Shown here in pieces: positions 1 to 10,433 of a stretch of DNA of 64,000 bases (its first letter is position 1; each line of letters begins with the position of its first letter). The stretch comes from Micromussa lordhowensis. Its lineage: Eukaryota; Cnidaria; Anthozoa; Scleractinia; Lobophylliidae. The notes beneath the pieces were generated by a model, which made no database searches, had not been told where the DNA came from, and saw nothing but the letters and a program-made list of their open reading frames with translations. The DNA lies in contig CAXHUQ010000250.1 in NCBI GenBank assembly GCA_964020085.1, forward strand, positions 93,701 to 157,700. Reading direction: 5' to 3'. The translations under genes and the position numbers were made by a program.

Positions 1-739
1 TGTATAGCTTACACTTTTGAACTAAAGACCTCTTGTGTAACGGTGGCCATATACGTAGTAAGGTCGACGATTTGTTTGCTTGTCGGTACGCGTGAATCAA
101 TTTCTTCTTCGGCTAGACGATTTTTGATATAAATCGTTGTTAGAATATACAGCAGCTCACGCCAAACAAAGAATTCGAAAGGCTCAAGCCATTCGAATGG
201 CAGACATGCAGTTAAGCACGCACTTTACGAACGCCCAAAACTACTTATATTCAATCATCCGAATGGCTAGCGATATTTTTGAACGCACGGCAAGAGCCGT
301 TCAAACGGCAAGAATGTTTTTCGAATGCACGGCAAGAGCCGTTCGAACGGCAAGAAAATTTTCGAATGCACGGCAAGACGTTCGAATGACATCCCAATCC
401 GTTCGAACGGCTAACGAACGGCTATCCATTCAAAAACAGCTACCCGTTAGGAACGTTTTCGCGTGAGAGGTCACATCATTCTATTCTATTCACTAATTAC
501 GCGAACCCTGTTCGTTCACGTTCCTTTCAAAGTGTCACTGCAAAGAACCGCAAAGAAGTTCTTACGGTTCGAACATCTTACCGCAAAGAAGTTCTTGCGC
601 TTTTACCACGTAACCGCAAAGAAGTTCTTGCGGTTAGCACGACTCAAGCTCAAGCGACCCGCAAGCAGGCGCAAGAAGAACTTCTTCTTGCGGACGCAAA
701 AAGAAGTTCTTGCGCATGCATTATTTTTGGGCTGTACTG
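1..739. mobile_element. Right part of a non-autonomous TIR element, cut by the window edge
   Basis: Positions 1-450 match 48661-49150 in the same orientation, including the stretch around ctcttgtgtaacggtggcc and the later cggcaagagccgttc motifs. The block ends at gctgtactg (739) followed by TA (740-741). This parallels the second element, which ends ggtactg followed by TA. I infer a CAGT-ended, TA-target element of Tc1/mariner type with no transposase visible. The short reading frames across it are repeat-encoded and look non-coding. Confidence 0.5.
546..727. repeat. Array of near-palindromic 20-mers
   Basis: The near-palindrome ccgcaaagaagttcttgcgg recurs at least four times with variants, and inverted copies follow near 670-715. 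It occupies the same subterminal place that ctcgaga palindromes occupy in the related element at 47108-49445. Arrays of this kind can be transposase-binding sites; that role is inference. Confidence 0.6.
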
Positions 740-861
740 TAAGCGACAAATTGTCAATCAAATAGATTTGAAGGCCTTATAAAAGCAGTTTCACCCATGC
801 ATGAGGGAAATAAATAGTGAGTTGTTGTGATATGGTTGGCACTTTCCTGACTTTCTTCATA

Positions 862-1000
862 GCAATGGCAAAACAAGAACTTTTTATTTGGAAAAAGAAA
901 CATGAAGCTATGCTTCTCAGAGATGTACTGGTTGACGAGCCCAACAAGTACCGACCAGGTTCAAAAGAGAGAGGTATATCTTGGATGAAGATCGCTTAGT
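862..1000 (+). pseudogene. SANT/Myb-like exon fragment
   Basis: A splice acceptor (ttcttcatag) precedes an ATG at 865. The exon encodes about 44 residues with a tryptophan, a LLRDVL segment, a GSKERG motif and a second tryptophan. I recognise this as the start of a SANT/Myb-like DNA-binding domain common in cnidarian transposon proteins. No clean donor follows and no second half of the domain is visible, so it is probably a fragment. Assignment is by pattern memory only. Confidence 0.35.
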
Positions 1001-2129
1001 GCCATTTATTCTTTTACCATATACTCATGCATTCATTAAATAATAGTATTGACCGAAATACATGAACACATGAAAGTTATTAACTAATGTTAAGACAAAC
1101 GGCAACTTTCTTGTTTGATAGTCAATGCACATTCTCATTTCACAGTTGCGACATTTAACACGTCAACACAAACGTGACATCACGATAGACAGGTCACGCA
1201 CAAGAAAACTACATTGTGTTGATCTTTTTGTACAAGAAGCAGATGAACTATAGTAAACAATACACCATATAAAAGTCATATTGACATAGTAGAAACAAAA
1301 CGACATTAGTAACTTCATTTTAAGTGATGACTTATCTCCTTCTTCATGCCGCTTTTGCTCTTTCGCCACGATATTGTATGCCTTTCACTCCAACAAAATA
1401 ACATAACCTCAAGGCCTGTTCTGTTCCAGCAGGATAACTGGAGGATGATTTCAAGTGAACAATATTTCAGAAGTCACTGGGTTGCTGCTTCAGTTGTTAC
1501 CAACTTAGTGAAGATCAACAGTCTCCTTTTTTGACAACTGGCGCTCGAATTTCCGCTTCGTGGTTCCTCTCTTGTTGCGAATGATCTTCGCGTAATCAAT
1601 TTTGTTTGAAATCTTCCAGACTGTAGCACAACGTTTGGCATATGCTGTTGAAAAGAAGAAGAAAGAAAGAAGGGTTTAAAACTGAATTGAGAACCCAACC
1701 TCTTTTAGTTACTAAATTAGTGCGCAGTCACCAAGTTCGATCTCCAGATGTATATTATGTCAGCGGTACGCAGAGGCGACGTGAAGTTATATAGTAGAAG
1801 TCAGTCCTTGAGTTTGAATTTTGTTATCAAAAAGAAAGCCCCTGTTTAAAAAAATTATCAGTGTTATTCATCTAATTAAGGTGCAAGTCAAATGGTTCCA
1901 CTGCGGGGAAAACTTGAGGTATTTAGCCGTGCCACAAAACGTTCTCTAGCAATCCCAAATTTTTCCATACATTTGCGTATTCCGGGAAAAAATAACAGAC
2001 CAGAGGGAACACGTTCTGTCAAGGCTAGATCCCTCAACTTTTTTTAGAAGAACCCCCTGCCTAGAATCATGAATCTTTAAATAGGATATGTTTGCAGAAC
2101 TGTCAGAATAAGCGCTAAAAGCACTTTTT
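1001..2129. other. No gene recognised
   Basis: I see AT-rich sequence with short uninformative reading frames on both strands and no domain, RNA gene or clear repeat. Confidence 0.5.
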
Positions 2130-3174
2130 GGCAGGGAGCAACAAATTCCCACGATATAAACAATAGAAATTCCTGCTGTTTGACTACTCAACAAGATGGA
2201 AGCGACAGTGGTTGACAACTCTAACAAACGTCCCATAAGTTTGGATCATCCTCCCAAATGTTTTGGGATACATTTCCAAAAATGTCCCGTTTTTTTTCTG
2301 TAACGTTCCGGAATTATCGCATGTTTTCCCATGTGTCCTGATTCCCGGAGAAAACAGCGTTCATTAGAGTTGTCACCCCCCAGTGAAGTGGAAATAGTAA
2401 GGTTGTCTTCCTACTAAGAAGATGGATTTACAAGTTATTCTGTTTCCGTTCTGAAGATCGTCCACAAGTATGCACTGGGCATGCAACTCTAGAAAATACG
2501 AGTGATCACGTTCATCACACAACGCTTTACTAAGCCTTCACGACTCTGCATTTAAAACTATGAGACATTTAGCGATCTTTGTCTTAAAAAAACGTTCAAC
2601 TCTGACTTCTGAACATATAAGATCACCATATGTCTCATAGTTAATGCAAAGTTTTGGCAGGGAGCAACAAATTCCCACAATATAAACTATAGAAATTCCT
2701 GGTGTTTGACTACTCGACAGGATGGAAGCGACAGGAGTTGACAACTCTAACAAACGTCCCATAAGTTTGGATCATCCTCCCAAATGTTTTGGGATACATT
2801 TCCAAAAATGTCCCGATTTTGTTCTGTAACATTCCGGAATTATCGCATGTTTTCCCATGTGTCCCAATTCCCGGAGAAAACAGCGTTCGTTAGAGTTGTC
2901 ACCCCCCAGTGAAGTGGAAATAGTAAGGTTGTCTTCCTACTAAGAAGATGGATTTACAAGTTATTCTGTTTCCCTTCTGAAGATCGTCCACGAGTATGCA
3001 CTGGGCATGCAACTCTAGAAAATACGAGTGATCATGTTCATCACACAATGCTTTACTAAGCCTTCACGACTCTGCATTTAAAACTATGAGACATTTAGCG
3101 ATCTTTGTCTTAAAAAATTTTCAACTCTGACTTCTGAACATATAAGATCACCATATGTCTCATAGTTAATGTAA
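2130..3174. repeat. Tandem duplication of a ~523-bp unit
   Basis: The unit beginning ggcagggagcaacaaattcc at about 2132 recurs at about 2655 and stays highly similar to the end, with scattered substitutions and a small indel near 3115. The second copy ends near 3174, beside the last recognisable BEN exon. No domain is recognised in either copy. Confidence 0.85.
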
Positions 3175-3221
3175 AAAGTTTTCAGAGGAAAATGTTAGGA
3201 TCATTTGCGACATAAGCGTAC

Positions 3222-4696
3222 CTGTACAAACGTGAACAATGTTGTCATCCATATTCTCACGCTGTGAAGCAAGAGTATGTTGATCGAAAAAGTAGCCCAG
3301 GAGCTTGTTCAGCATCTCTGTTGGTCTTTTCCCAGCTTCAATGTGGATATTCTGGATCTCTACTTTTGAAATATAGACTCCAGATCCCTCGTAGAGTCCG
3401 GGATGAAAGTGTTTTGAGTGCACATTTTCGTTAGCTGGGCCATGTAAGGAACATTCTTTCGGTGTTTCCTGTTGCAAGCAATTTAATTCAGTCAATAAAA
3501 AATACACATTTCCTTTCCCTTCGAATGAATGCTGGCAGCTAAACCATTAATATTCTTACCTGATATCCATGTTCACTGTCTGGGGCGGTACCCAGCAGCT
3601 GTCGCAAGAACTGTTTCACTGACTGTGACATTTCTAAGGCCAAAGAAAGTAAGAAAGGATTTCAGTATACAATGAAACTGACTTATATTGTAGAACTTGA
3701 AAACCGTTGTCTTTAGTATGATATGCAGTGGCCTTATGAGAAATAAAAGGCTTGTTGATTTTGTTGGGGTAAGCACTTGTCTCCTCGCCTGTTCGCTAAT
3801 ATTAAACATGAGGTTTTCAGTACCAAAAACATTCAAGGAAAAAGTATGCCCATGTTTTGCATTGTGTAAGGTCTGGTCGATCTGCTTTTTAAAAATAGCT
3901 TTCTTACAGCTGTATAATCCCAGAGACCACCAAGTGATCTGGTAAATTACTGTGAATGAGTACCTGGCATTTGGTTTCTTTTCAGGACATCTATTTGTCT
4001 TTTTAGGTGTTCACAGTTAGCGCATATGCTACTGCTGTTACTTGCTGCCATGGGGCTTTCGGGAGATGATTCCGGCCCACTTTTATTGAGATCTTCAAGG
4101 ACTTAGGGAAGAGCAGAATTAAAAGTCCTCCAAAGTCGTCATTTTCTTGCTCCCTGTTAAGGACTCAGCAGGTGATCCATTTTGGGCCATTTTTACCGGG
4201 TGCCTGTCAGTGGTTGGAGTGGCTGATGGCGTAACATAATCTGGCTGTGACAATGTAGTGTAGTTTTTTTGGTTGGTTGGTGTACCACCTCTGCTTGGCA
4301 GACTTGGTGTGTTAATTGGCATCATCACTGAAAAGTTAACTGGAGCCAATGTAGCAGAGAAATAGGGGAAATGTCACATCTCCCTTCTTTTTCTTAGGTG
4401 ATTTTTTTCTTAATTGATTTATTTTCCTGCTTTTTGTCATTGGCTTTCTCTTCGCTGGAAGATTGCTTACAACTGGGCTGCTCTTCGGAAACACTGGTTT
4501 CCCAGTCCCAGTCTCGGCCTTTTCAGTTCTCTTTCTCTTTTGACCTCTTCTATCACTGGCGTCGAAAGACCTTGTGGTCAGTTCCTCCGCCAGCTTCACG
4601 CACTTCAGTTCCAGTTCTTCGTTGTTTTCTGAAGTGAAATGTACTATATTTTGTCTGGTTTCCTTAGAAAGCAACCTTAAAAGAGCTTGAACGTGA
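3222..4696 (-). CDS. BEN-domain protein, partial multi-exon gene
   Basis: Exons that splice plausibly on the minus strand are 4696-~4395, 4329-4119, 4092-3964, 3633-3560 and 3468-3222. Donors include GTACTC at 3963, GTAAGA at 3559 and GTACGC at 3221. The upstream part is basic (KKKK-rich) and then Ser/Pro-rich. The 4092-3964 exon encodes a CxxC segment followed by a short coiled-coil-like stretch. The last exon carries a GSGVYISK segment and an amphipathic helix ending in FFDQHTLA, which I read as the first half of a BEN domain, a DNA-binding fold found in chromatin regulators and transposon proteins. The second half is missing where the tandem duplication begins. Whether this is a host or transposon gene is unresolved. 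Confidence 0.5.
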
Positions 4697-7090
4697 CTGT
4701 CAAAAGTTCACAAGCCGTACATACACCCAGAATGTGGATTTAACAATAATCAATCTCTTCAAAGATGTTATGTACACATCTATCTTTCGCTTCTACTTTA
4801 AACCACGAACATGCCATAATATTAGTTGAATTCACTTGTGTTAACATGCGCCCGAAAAGCTGAACGAATAGCTCAAGAATTTGTAACAAATCTTTTCAGT
4901 GTAATATCCGGTTAAGGTGTTTCAGTATGATGGGTTTATCAAACTCCAACTCAGTACAAGTCAACACGTACATACATTAAAACATAGGAGGTTTAGTTTT
5001 ACACTTCAAATGCATCAGAAACTGGGCTCGTAAATGAACGTTTCTTTTTTAACTTTTGTCAGTCCAACGAGCTAACCAGACATCAATTGAAACTTGAACA
5101 GATTTGATTCATATCAAGTATGTATATCTTGTCATCTTTGGAATGCGTTAATACCGCATTTATGCAAATACTTGGGAGTAAAATGCGGCCAAGGAAATAA
5201 GACTTCTTGGTGAAACATGGATTTCCATGAAGTATTACATAGGCATTTTGTACCCTGTCAGGTTGGCTGACACAGAAAGCGCAGATAGAATTTTGGAAAA
5301 ATCAGAATCCACTTGGAACTTACGTGAGGAAAACGCTGATGTGATATGCATGCACCCTTTGTCTGTTACTAAAGCAGACGTGAATTGCCAACCACATGAT
5401 CAAACGTGACCCTATAATGTCTCGTCAAGATAGGTTTCTTTAAATAACTCCTCAACTGGTAGGGTTCAAAATTTGGAACTTACGATATTTTGCTCAGTGA
5501 CACACAGAAATGTACTTTTTTTAAATTCTAGTGACCTTCAAAGGCAATCATTTAGCATAAGTTAAATGTACGATACTTTAGGCAGGGAATTTCAAAAGTT
5601 TTAACAGTGGGCTAATTCTTGACCCTCCTTTTGTATCTCTTCTACTTTGTGCCTGCGAAAATTAAGTAAAGGAAATAGTTCACTCACCTTAAATTGATTT
5701 AATCTCCGCATCATAAAGAAACTTCAACCTTTTTGCCTCTCCTTTCCCTCCATTTCACTGGGCAAGTCATCCCTTCCTTCAGCTTATCGTTGGATTTGTC
5801 ACCTCAACGACACTAAATTTCTGTTCTTCAATTCAAAATACAAGAGCAAACATCTTCAATAACTATAACACAAACTACTCTACTTCTCTGCGCTTCTCTC
5901 AATTTGCCGCCGAAACACCATGCACCAACAATCTGCGTCCAAGATGTCTTGTGGTGAACAAGTCACGAAATGAGAATTGTAAGGGCAATTGTTCGGATGT
6001 GGATATCCGGTTGACACTCCTGATTCACCAGCGTCTCTGATATAACATAGCTCACGCAAACAATTCTGCAAATTCACAACTAATGAACAAGAAATTCCGA
6101 AAGAATAATCATTTTTTTCCATTTTTCCACCACTGTTATCATTTTCCTTAGTAGGTAATCGTTTTGCCAACTTTTTTTCAATCAATAAACATTTCGAAAA
6201 AACAGTTTTTGTCGCTCACTGATACACTACAAACATGTATTAGAAGATTGGTTCAGAAATAAATTAAGGACGATTGAGCTGTCGGAACTTTGCACAGAGA
6301 TGACGAGCAACAAGGGATGGTTACATAGATGGTTTGCAAAGCCCACTATTGTTTAACACACTCTACTAGGTTGTTTTTTAGTGGCGATATTTTGTGTGAA
6401 ATTAATTTTAATTACAATTGCTTTCCAAAGGCACCCCTCAGGATTCAACACAAGTATTTCTGAACGGATCAATAAACAACTGCAAGAAGAATGGTCAACC
6501 AAAATACAGCGAGTGCAGCAATCAAAGTAAGTTGTTTCAATCTTCCTCATTGAAGGCCTGTTGTGCCGGTTTTTTCATGTCATACAATAGCTGAATATAT
6601 TGGGTTGGGGGCTATACATCATAATAGCATCACTTTTGTTCATAAACTAATAACCCTCGGTTATCAGGCCTTTGCAAAGTATTTGCCAGTGCTTTAATAA
6701 TAACCCCTTTGCTTATAATATGTTTTCTCATTCTTAATATCAGTTTGACCTTTGATCGTGAAGAAAAGACAGATGTTGAATTCCAATTTTACAATTGCAG
6801 TGGTAATCAATCCAAAACTTCAACATTCTTTAGCATAAACCAAGCATTTGACTACCTTGTTTCCCCAACTGGGAGTTGGGAATTTGTTGTGAAAGAAGCC
6901 CAGAGCCTATTACTTTGATTATGGCACATGACTCCACTGTACATTTGCTAGCTTGTCAGTTCAATTCAATGTCATCTGAATGGCAGTGAAATCCAAACAG
7001 CATTGACTAGTTGCTTAAAAGGGAACTTAGGTCAATTCTTACTGTCATCATATCTAAGTGACTGTTTGACTGAATGAAATTCCCTTGCAG
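4697..7090. other. No supported gene
   Basis: A minus-strand exon-like stretch lies near 6064-5880: the acceptor tttgcag is followed by about 60 Cys-containing codons, but I cannot assign it. The first catalytic Asp exon expected for the downstream Harbinger transposase was searched for here and not found. Confidence 0.4.
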
Positions 7091-8314
7091 TTAGTGTGTG
7101 ATGACAATATGGTTTTTAGGGATATCCTTGTTGGTTGGCCAGGATCTGTTCATGATTCCCGTATCTTGAGGAACGCCTCTCTCTTAGCAACAGCAGCCAA
7201 TAAATTCCCAGGAGACTCACACCTTCTTGGTGATGGGGGATATCCTCTAAAAAGGTTTGGTTTTTCACACACAATATCACAATACCAGAGTAAATAGTCA
7301 AATAGTTAATATTAATATTTTGATCTGTTGACTAAATAGGGATGCTAACATACTCAATGTTGCTTATTGAGTAAGAACCCTTTCTAAACACCTCTACCTG
7401 TATGACTTAACCCTTTCACCACCAATGGCCACTTGGATTTTACTCTGTCTAATACCAGATGGAGGGGAGACCCTTGGACTGGTGAAAGGGTTCATTAATA
7501 GGCCACACAATAATCATCAAAGTGAATTGTATTGAATTGATATTCACAGAATTCTTCCCTTCTACTAGTAGGATATGTGAGAAATAAGTGAAGGTAATGT
7601 ATATGTTAACACTAACGCAATGGTGTTTTGCCGAGATTTCAGTATTAATATTATATTTTTTGGCTTGTGCCCTGCACATCGTTAAAAACACCATGCCTTA
7701 TTTTGTTTCCCGAGCTCAGAAAACATCTTAGAGAGAGCACTTTATTGATTTTTTTTCACATAACAACAATGGATAATGCAGTGTAACTTGCATGCTAAAG
7801 ATAAATAAAATTTGATCAAGACAAATACAGAACTGTGATTCAACATGAATACTTTGCTACCATGGATTCATTTGAATCTTGTTAGGTAACTGGATGGTCC
7901 AGCATAAAGACAGACACCTTTTTTCTTTTCAGGTGTGTTCTCACTCCGTTTCAGGATAATGGGTGCTTAACTCCAAGGCAATGGAAGTTCAACCAAACAC
8001 TGTCATCTTTACGATCTGTGGTGGAACAATCAATTCGCCTCTTAAAAGGGCACTGGCAAAAGTTGGGATTGCTAAATCATATAGATGTAGAACTGATGGT
8101 TAATTTATTTCTATCCTCTAGTATTTTGCACAATTACTGTGTACTCAAAGATGATTTTGACGAGGGCTATTTTCTTGATATTAATGATGACGATGATGAT
8201 GATGATGATGGCAGTCCTGGAAGTGATGCCAATGATAGTTCTACACCAGGGGGTCATGATGGCCTACGAGTAGCAGAAGCTAAAAGAGTTCAATTTATGA
8301 ATATTGTTGCTTAA
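7091..8314 (+). pseudogene. PIF/Harbinger-type transposase, C-terminal exons
   Basis: Two exons are clear. Exon 7091-7252 lies between acceptor cccttgcag and a donor-like AAG/gtttgg. Exon 7933-8314 follows acceptor ttttcttttcag. Exon one carries the VCDDN segment, GWPGSVHDSRIL and LLGDGGYPL, typical of the DDE_Tnp_4 nuclease core. Exon two carries RSVVEQSIRLLKGHW, which holds the catalytic Glu, and then a run of eight Asp codons (about 8187-8210). This enzyme family cuts and pastes Harbinger DNA transposons in the nucleus, usually with a Myb-like partner; one lies at 14596-15328. The N-terminal part with the first Asp was not found, so the copy is probably incomplete. Confidence 0.75.
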
Positions 8315-8381
8315 GGAAGGATTGCTATTGGGAGTGTAAGAACAGTTTAAAATCCCAACTATTGATGACAATTTGCTTCTG

Positions 8382-8387
8382 AATAAA
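8382..8387 (+). terminator. Polyadenylation signal of the Harbinger transposase
   Basis: AATAAA lies 68 nt after the transposase stop codon, in tctgaataaaggag. Confidence 0.5.
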
Positions 8388-8392
8388 GGAGA

Positions 8393-9024
8393 TTAAAAAA
8401 GGAAAGTCTTGTTTCTTCCTTATATATTATATAGGCTCATTGTTTTCTTCTGAATGCATGTACATGCAATCAGTAATTCCTGTCTCGTTGGGGCAAATTC
8501 AAGGACAAAAGTTTCCCCCCCCTCCCCCCCATGGACTAACACTGAATGATGACCCATCTCGCTTTAAGGTGGCTGAACACAGTCTTTTGCACATGCTCTT
8601 CAGTCTTCATGGCTGATGCAAGACAGCATGGGTACAAATATTGCCCCCAAAAATATGGCACCAATAAAGTGACCATTTATTTGTTCCATACTTGTTCCTT
8701 ATGTTATTTTCCTTCTAAAAGTAGCTCAGCATTGTTCAGCCAAGTCATGGATCCGATACTGCAAAGTCAACACTGGTTTTAAAGTAATCTCGAGTTGCAA
8801 CATTTTTCAGACAATAAAGATTTTATTTGTCAAATTTAAAGTTTTGAAATTGTAGACAAAGCAAACCAAGCATAACAAAAGAAAATACTGTTGAAAATGT
8901 GTTTCATAACCCACATAGAACACTTTTTAAAAATTTCTCTATCACCGATCAACAATTTTGATTACAGCCAATATCCATAAAACACAACATGGTATACTTC
9001 TTGTTAAGACAAAACATTCTTAGC
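8393..9024. other. Harbinger interior, no gene
   Basis: The stretch includes a C-rich homopolymer run near 8513-8530 and a second AATAAA near 8814. No coding signal is recognised. Confidence 0.5.
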
Positions 9025-9039
9025 ATAACTATGCAATTA
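9025..9039 (+). repeat. Target-site duplication, left of LINE
   Basis: ataactatgcaatta is identical to 14462-14476 after the A-rich tail of the LINE. Confidence 0.9.
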
Positions 9040-9136
9040 GAAGAGATTGGGGAGAGCGTCACAGAATGTCACAGAATGTAGAAGTGTGTAGCGAAGCTCC
9101 GTAAACCGGACATTTTTCTACTGTGTTTTAACGTCC

Positions 9137-10012
9137 ATGGAAAAATTATTCATTACTCCAAAACGGAAAAGTAGCAACCGCAGTGATTCGGAGCCGTCAC
9201 CAGAAGATAAGAGACTGAAAGAGTCAAACTCTCCGGCTAAGACATCGTGTGACGAAGACGAGGTCATGGAAGCACTCGGTTCCAAAATAGACTTAGTGTT
9301 ATCGAAGCTTTCTAACCTGGAAACGAAAATGGAAGAACTAAACGTAGCAGTTAAAGGTCTACAAAGCAAGGTAACGTATTTAGAGATGGATGTAGATTCA
9401 GTGAAAATGAAGCAGAAAGCGTTAGACGATAATTTCACTTCATTGGAACAAAATTCTGTATTCGTTGACGAGCAAGTACAAGAATTGATAGCTAAGACTT
9501 ATAAAAACAATGACGACGTCAACGATACTCGCAGAAAACTGTTATATTTGGAGGCCTACAGTCGACATGAAAACTTGAAATTTGAAGGCATCCCCGAAAC
9601 TTTCGCATCGAGCGAAGAACATGGAGCTAGTCAGCGGGGCGAAGTGTCCACTGAAAATACAAAAGCGGTGCTGACTGATTTCTTAGGAAGAGTTCTGGGA
9701 ATAGAAGATGCACAGAATATTGAATATCAACGAGTACACCGAATGGGCAAGCCGAGAAAGGAAAATGGAAGACAAAGGATCATTATTGCGCGTTTCCTAA
9801 GGTTTTCAGACCGAGAACGAGTGCTTAGATGCGGACGTAAACTCAAGGAAACAGGATACAAGATGTATGAAGACCTCCCGAAAGAAATCCACGAGATGCG
9901 AAAGCTCCAAATGGAGAAGTTAAAGAATGCCAGGAAGGATGGTAAACGTGCATATTTCAGTAGATCAGAGCCCGACAAACTTTACATTGACGGTAAATAC
10001 GTTAAAATGTAA
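9137..10012 (+). CDS. LINE ORF1, L1-type RNA-binding protein
   Basis: The 291-residue protein fits L1 ORF1p. An acidic, Ser-rich N-terminus comes first. A coiled coil runs from about residue 45 to 135, with heptad Leu/Val spacing in the DLVLSKLSNLETKMEEL region. After it comes an RRM-like and C-terminal domain with YSRHENLKFEGIPE, RVHRMGKPR and a basic end. Such proteins trimerise, coat the element's RNA and act as nucleic-acid chaperones in the cytoplasmic retrotransposition particle. The frame is intact. It begins at the first ATG after the short 5' UTR and is followed by ORF2 in another frame. Confidence 0.85.
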   Translation: MEKLFITPKRKSSNRSDSEPSPEDKRLKESNSPAKTSCDEDEVMEALGSKIDLVLSKLSNLETKMEELNVAVKGLQSKVTYLEMDVDSVKMKQKALDDNFTSLEQNSVFVDEQVQELIAKTYKNNDDVNDTRRKLLYLEAYSRHENLKFEGIPETFASSEEHGASQRGEVSTENTKAVLTDFLGRVLGIEDAQNIEYQRVHRMGKPRKENGRQRIIIARFLRFSDRERVLRCGRKLKETGYKMYEDLPKEIHEMRKLQMEKLKNARKDGKRAYFSRSEPDKLYIDGKYVKM

Positions 10013-10433
10013 AATGTAATAAGTTTATCTGGGTTAACTCTGCTATCATAATTATTCATTTTCTCTAGAAAATGTTAATTTAACAACAGTAGAAAATTCC
10101 CGCTATATTTGTCGCTTTCTACTTTACCCGTTATGCTATTTTATTTCACACCTCATGGGCGTTCCCTGTTTGATCTTTTCACGCTCTGGTGAAAGAGTTT
10201 CGGGTGGAATGATGTATAAGGCGTTTATTCATGCTCGTAAACAGTTCTTCTGGAGCAAGAGGTATGTGGGATTTGTTAACTTATTTTCGCCCTCAGTCTT
10301 CGTTTTCGTTTTATGTCCATGCAGTTTTATCGCAGTCTGTTAGATACAAATTTAAATCATTTAAGTCGCACTTGATTATTATACCGTGTTCATTTTCATA
10401 TTTTAGGAATGCAACATCGATCAACCTACTCTT

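Noticed and set aside
137..765. Two plus-strand open frames of about 100 codons
   Set aside because: They translate tandem palindromic repeats (ARAVRTARK, TAKKFLRF) and change frame with the repeats.
1946..2762. Minus-strand frames beginning MGRLLELST in each duplicate
   Set aside because: Similarity of the two comes from the DNA duplication; frames diverge afterwards and show no domain.
8183..8210. (GAT)n repeat as a microsatellite independent of coding
   Set aside because: It lies in frame inside the transposase tail and encodes an Asp run.
9118..9438. Minus-strand frame antisense to LINE ORF1
   Set aside because: Ser/Leu-rich shadow of the coding strand; LINE antisense promoters are known but nothing here supports one.
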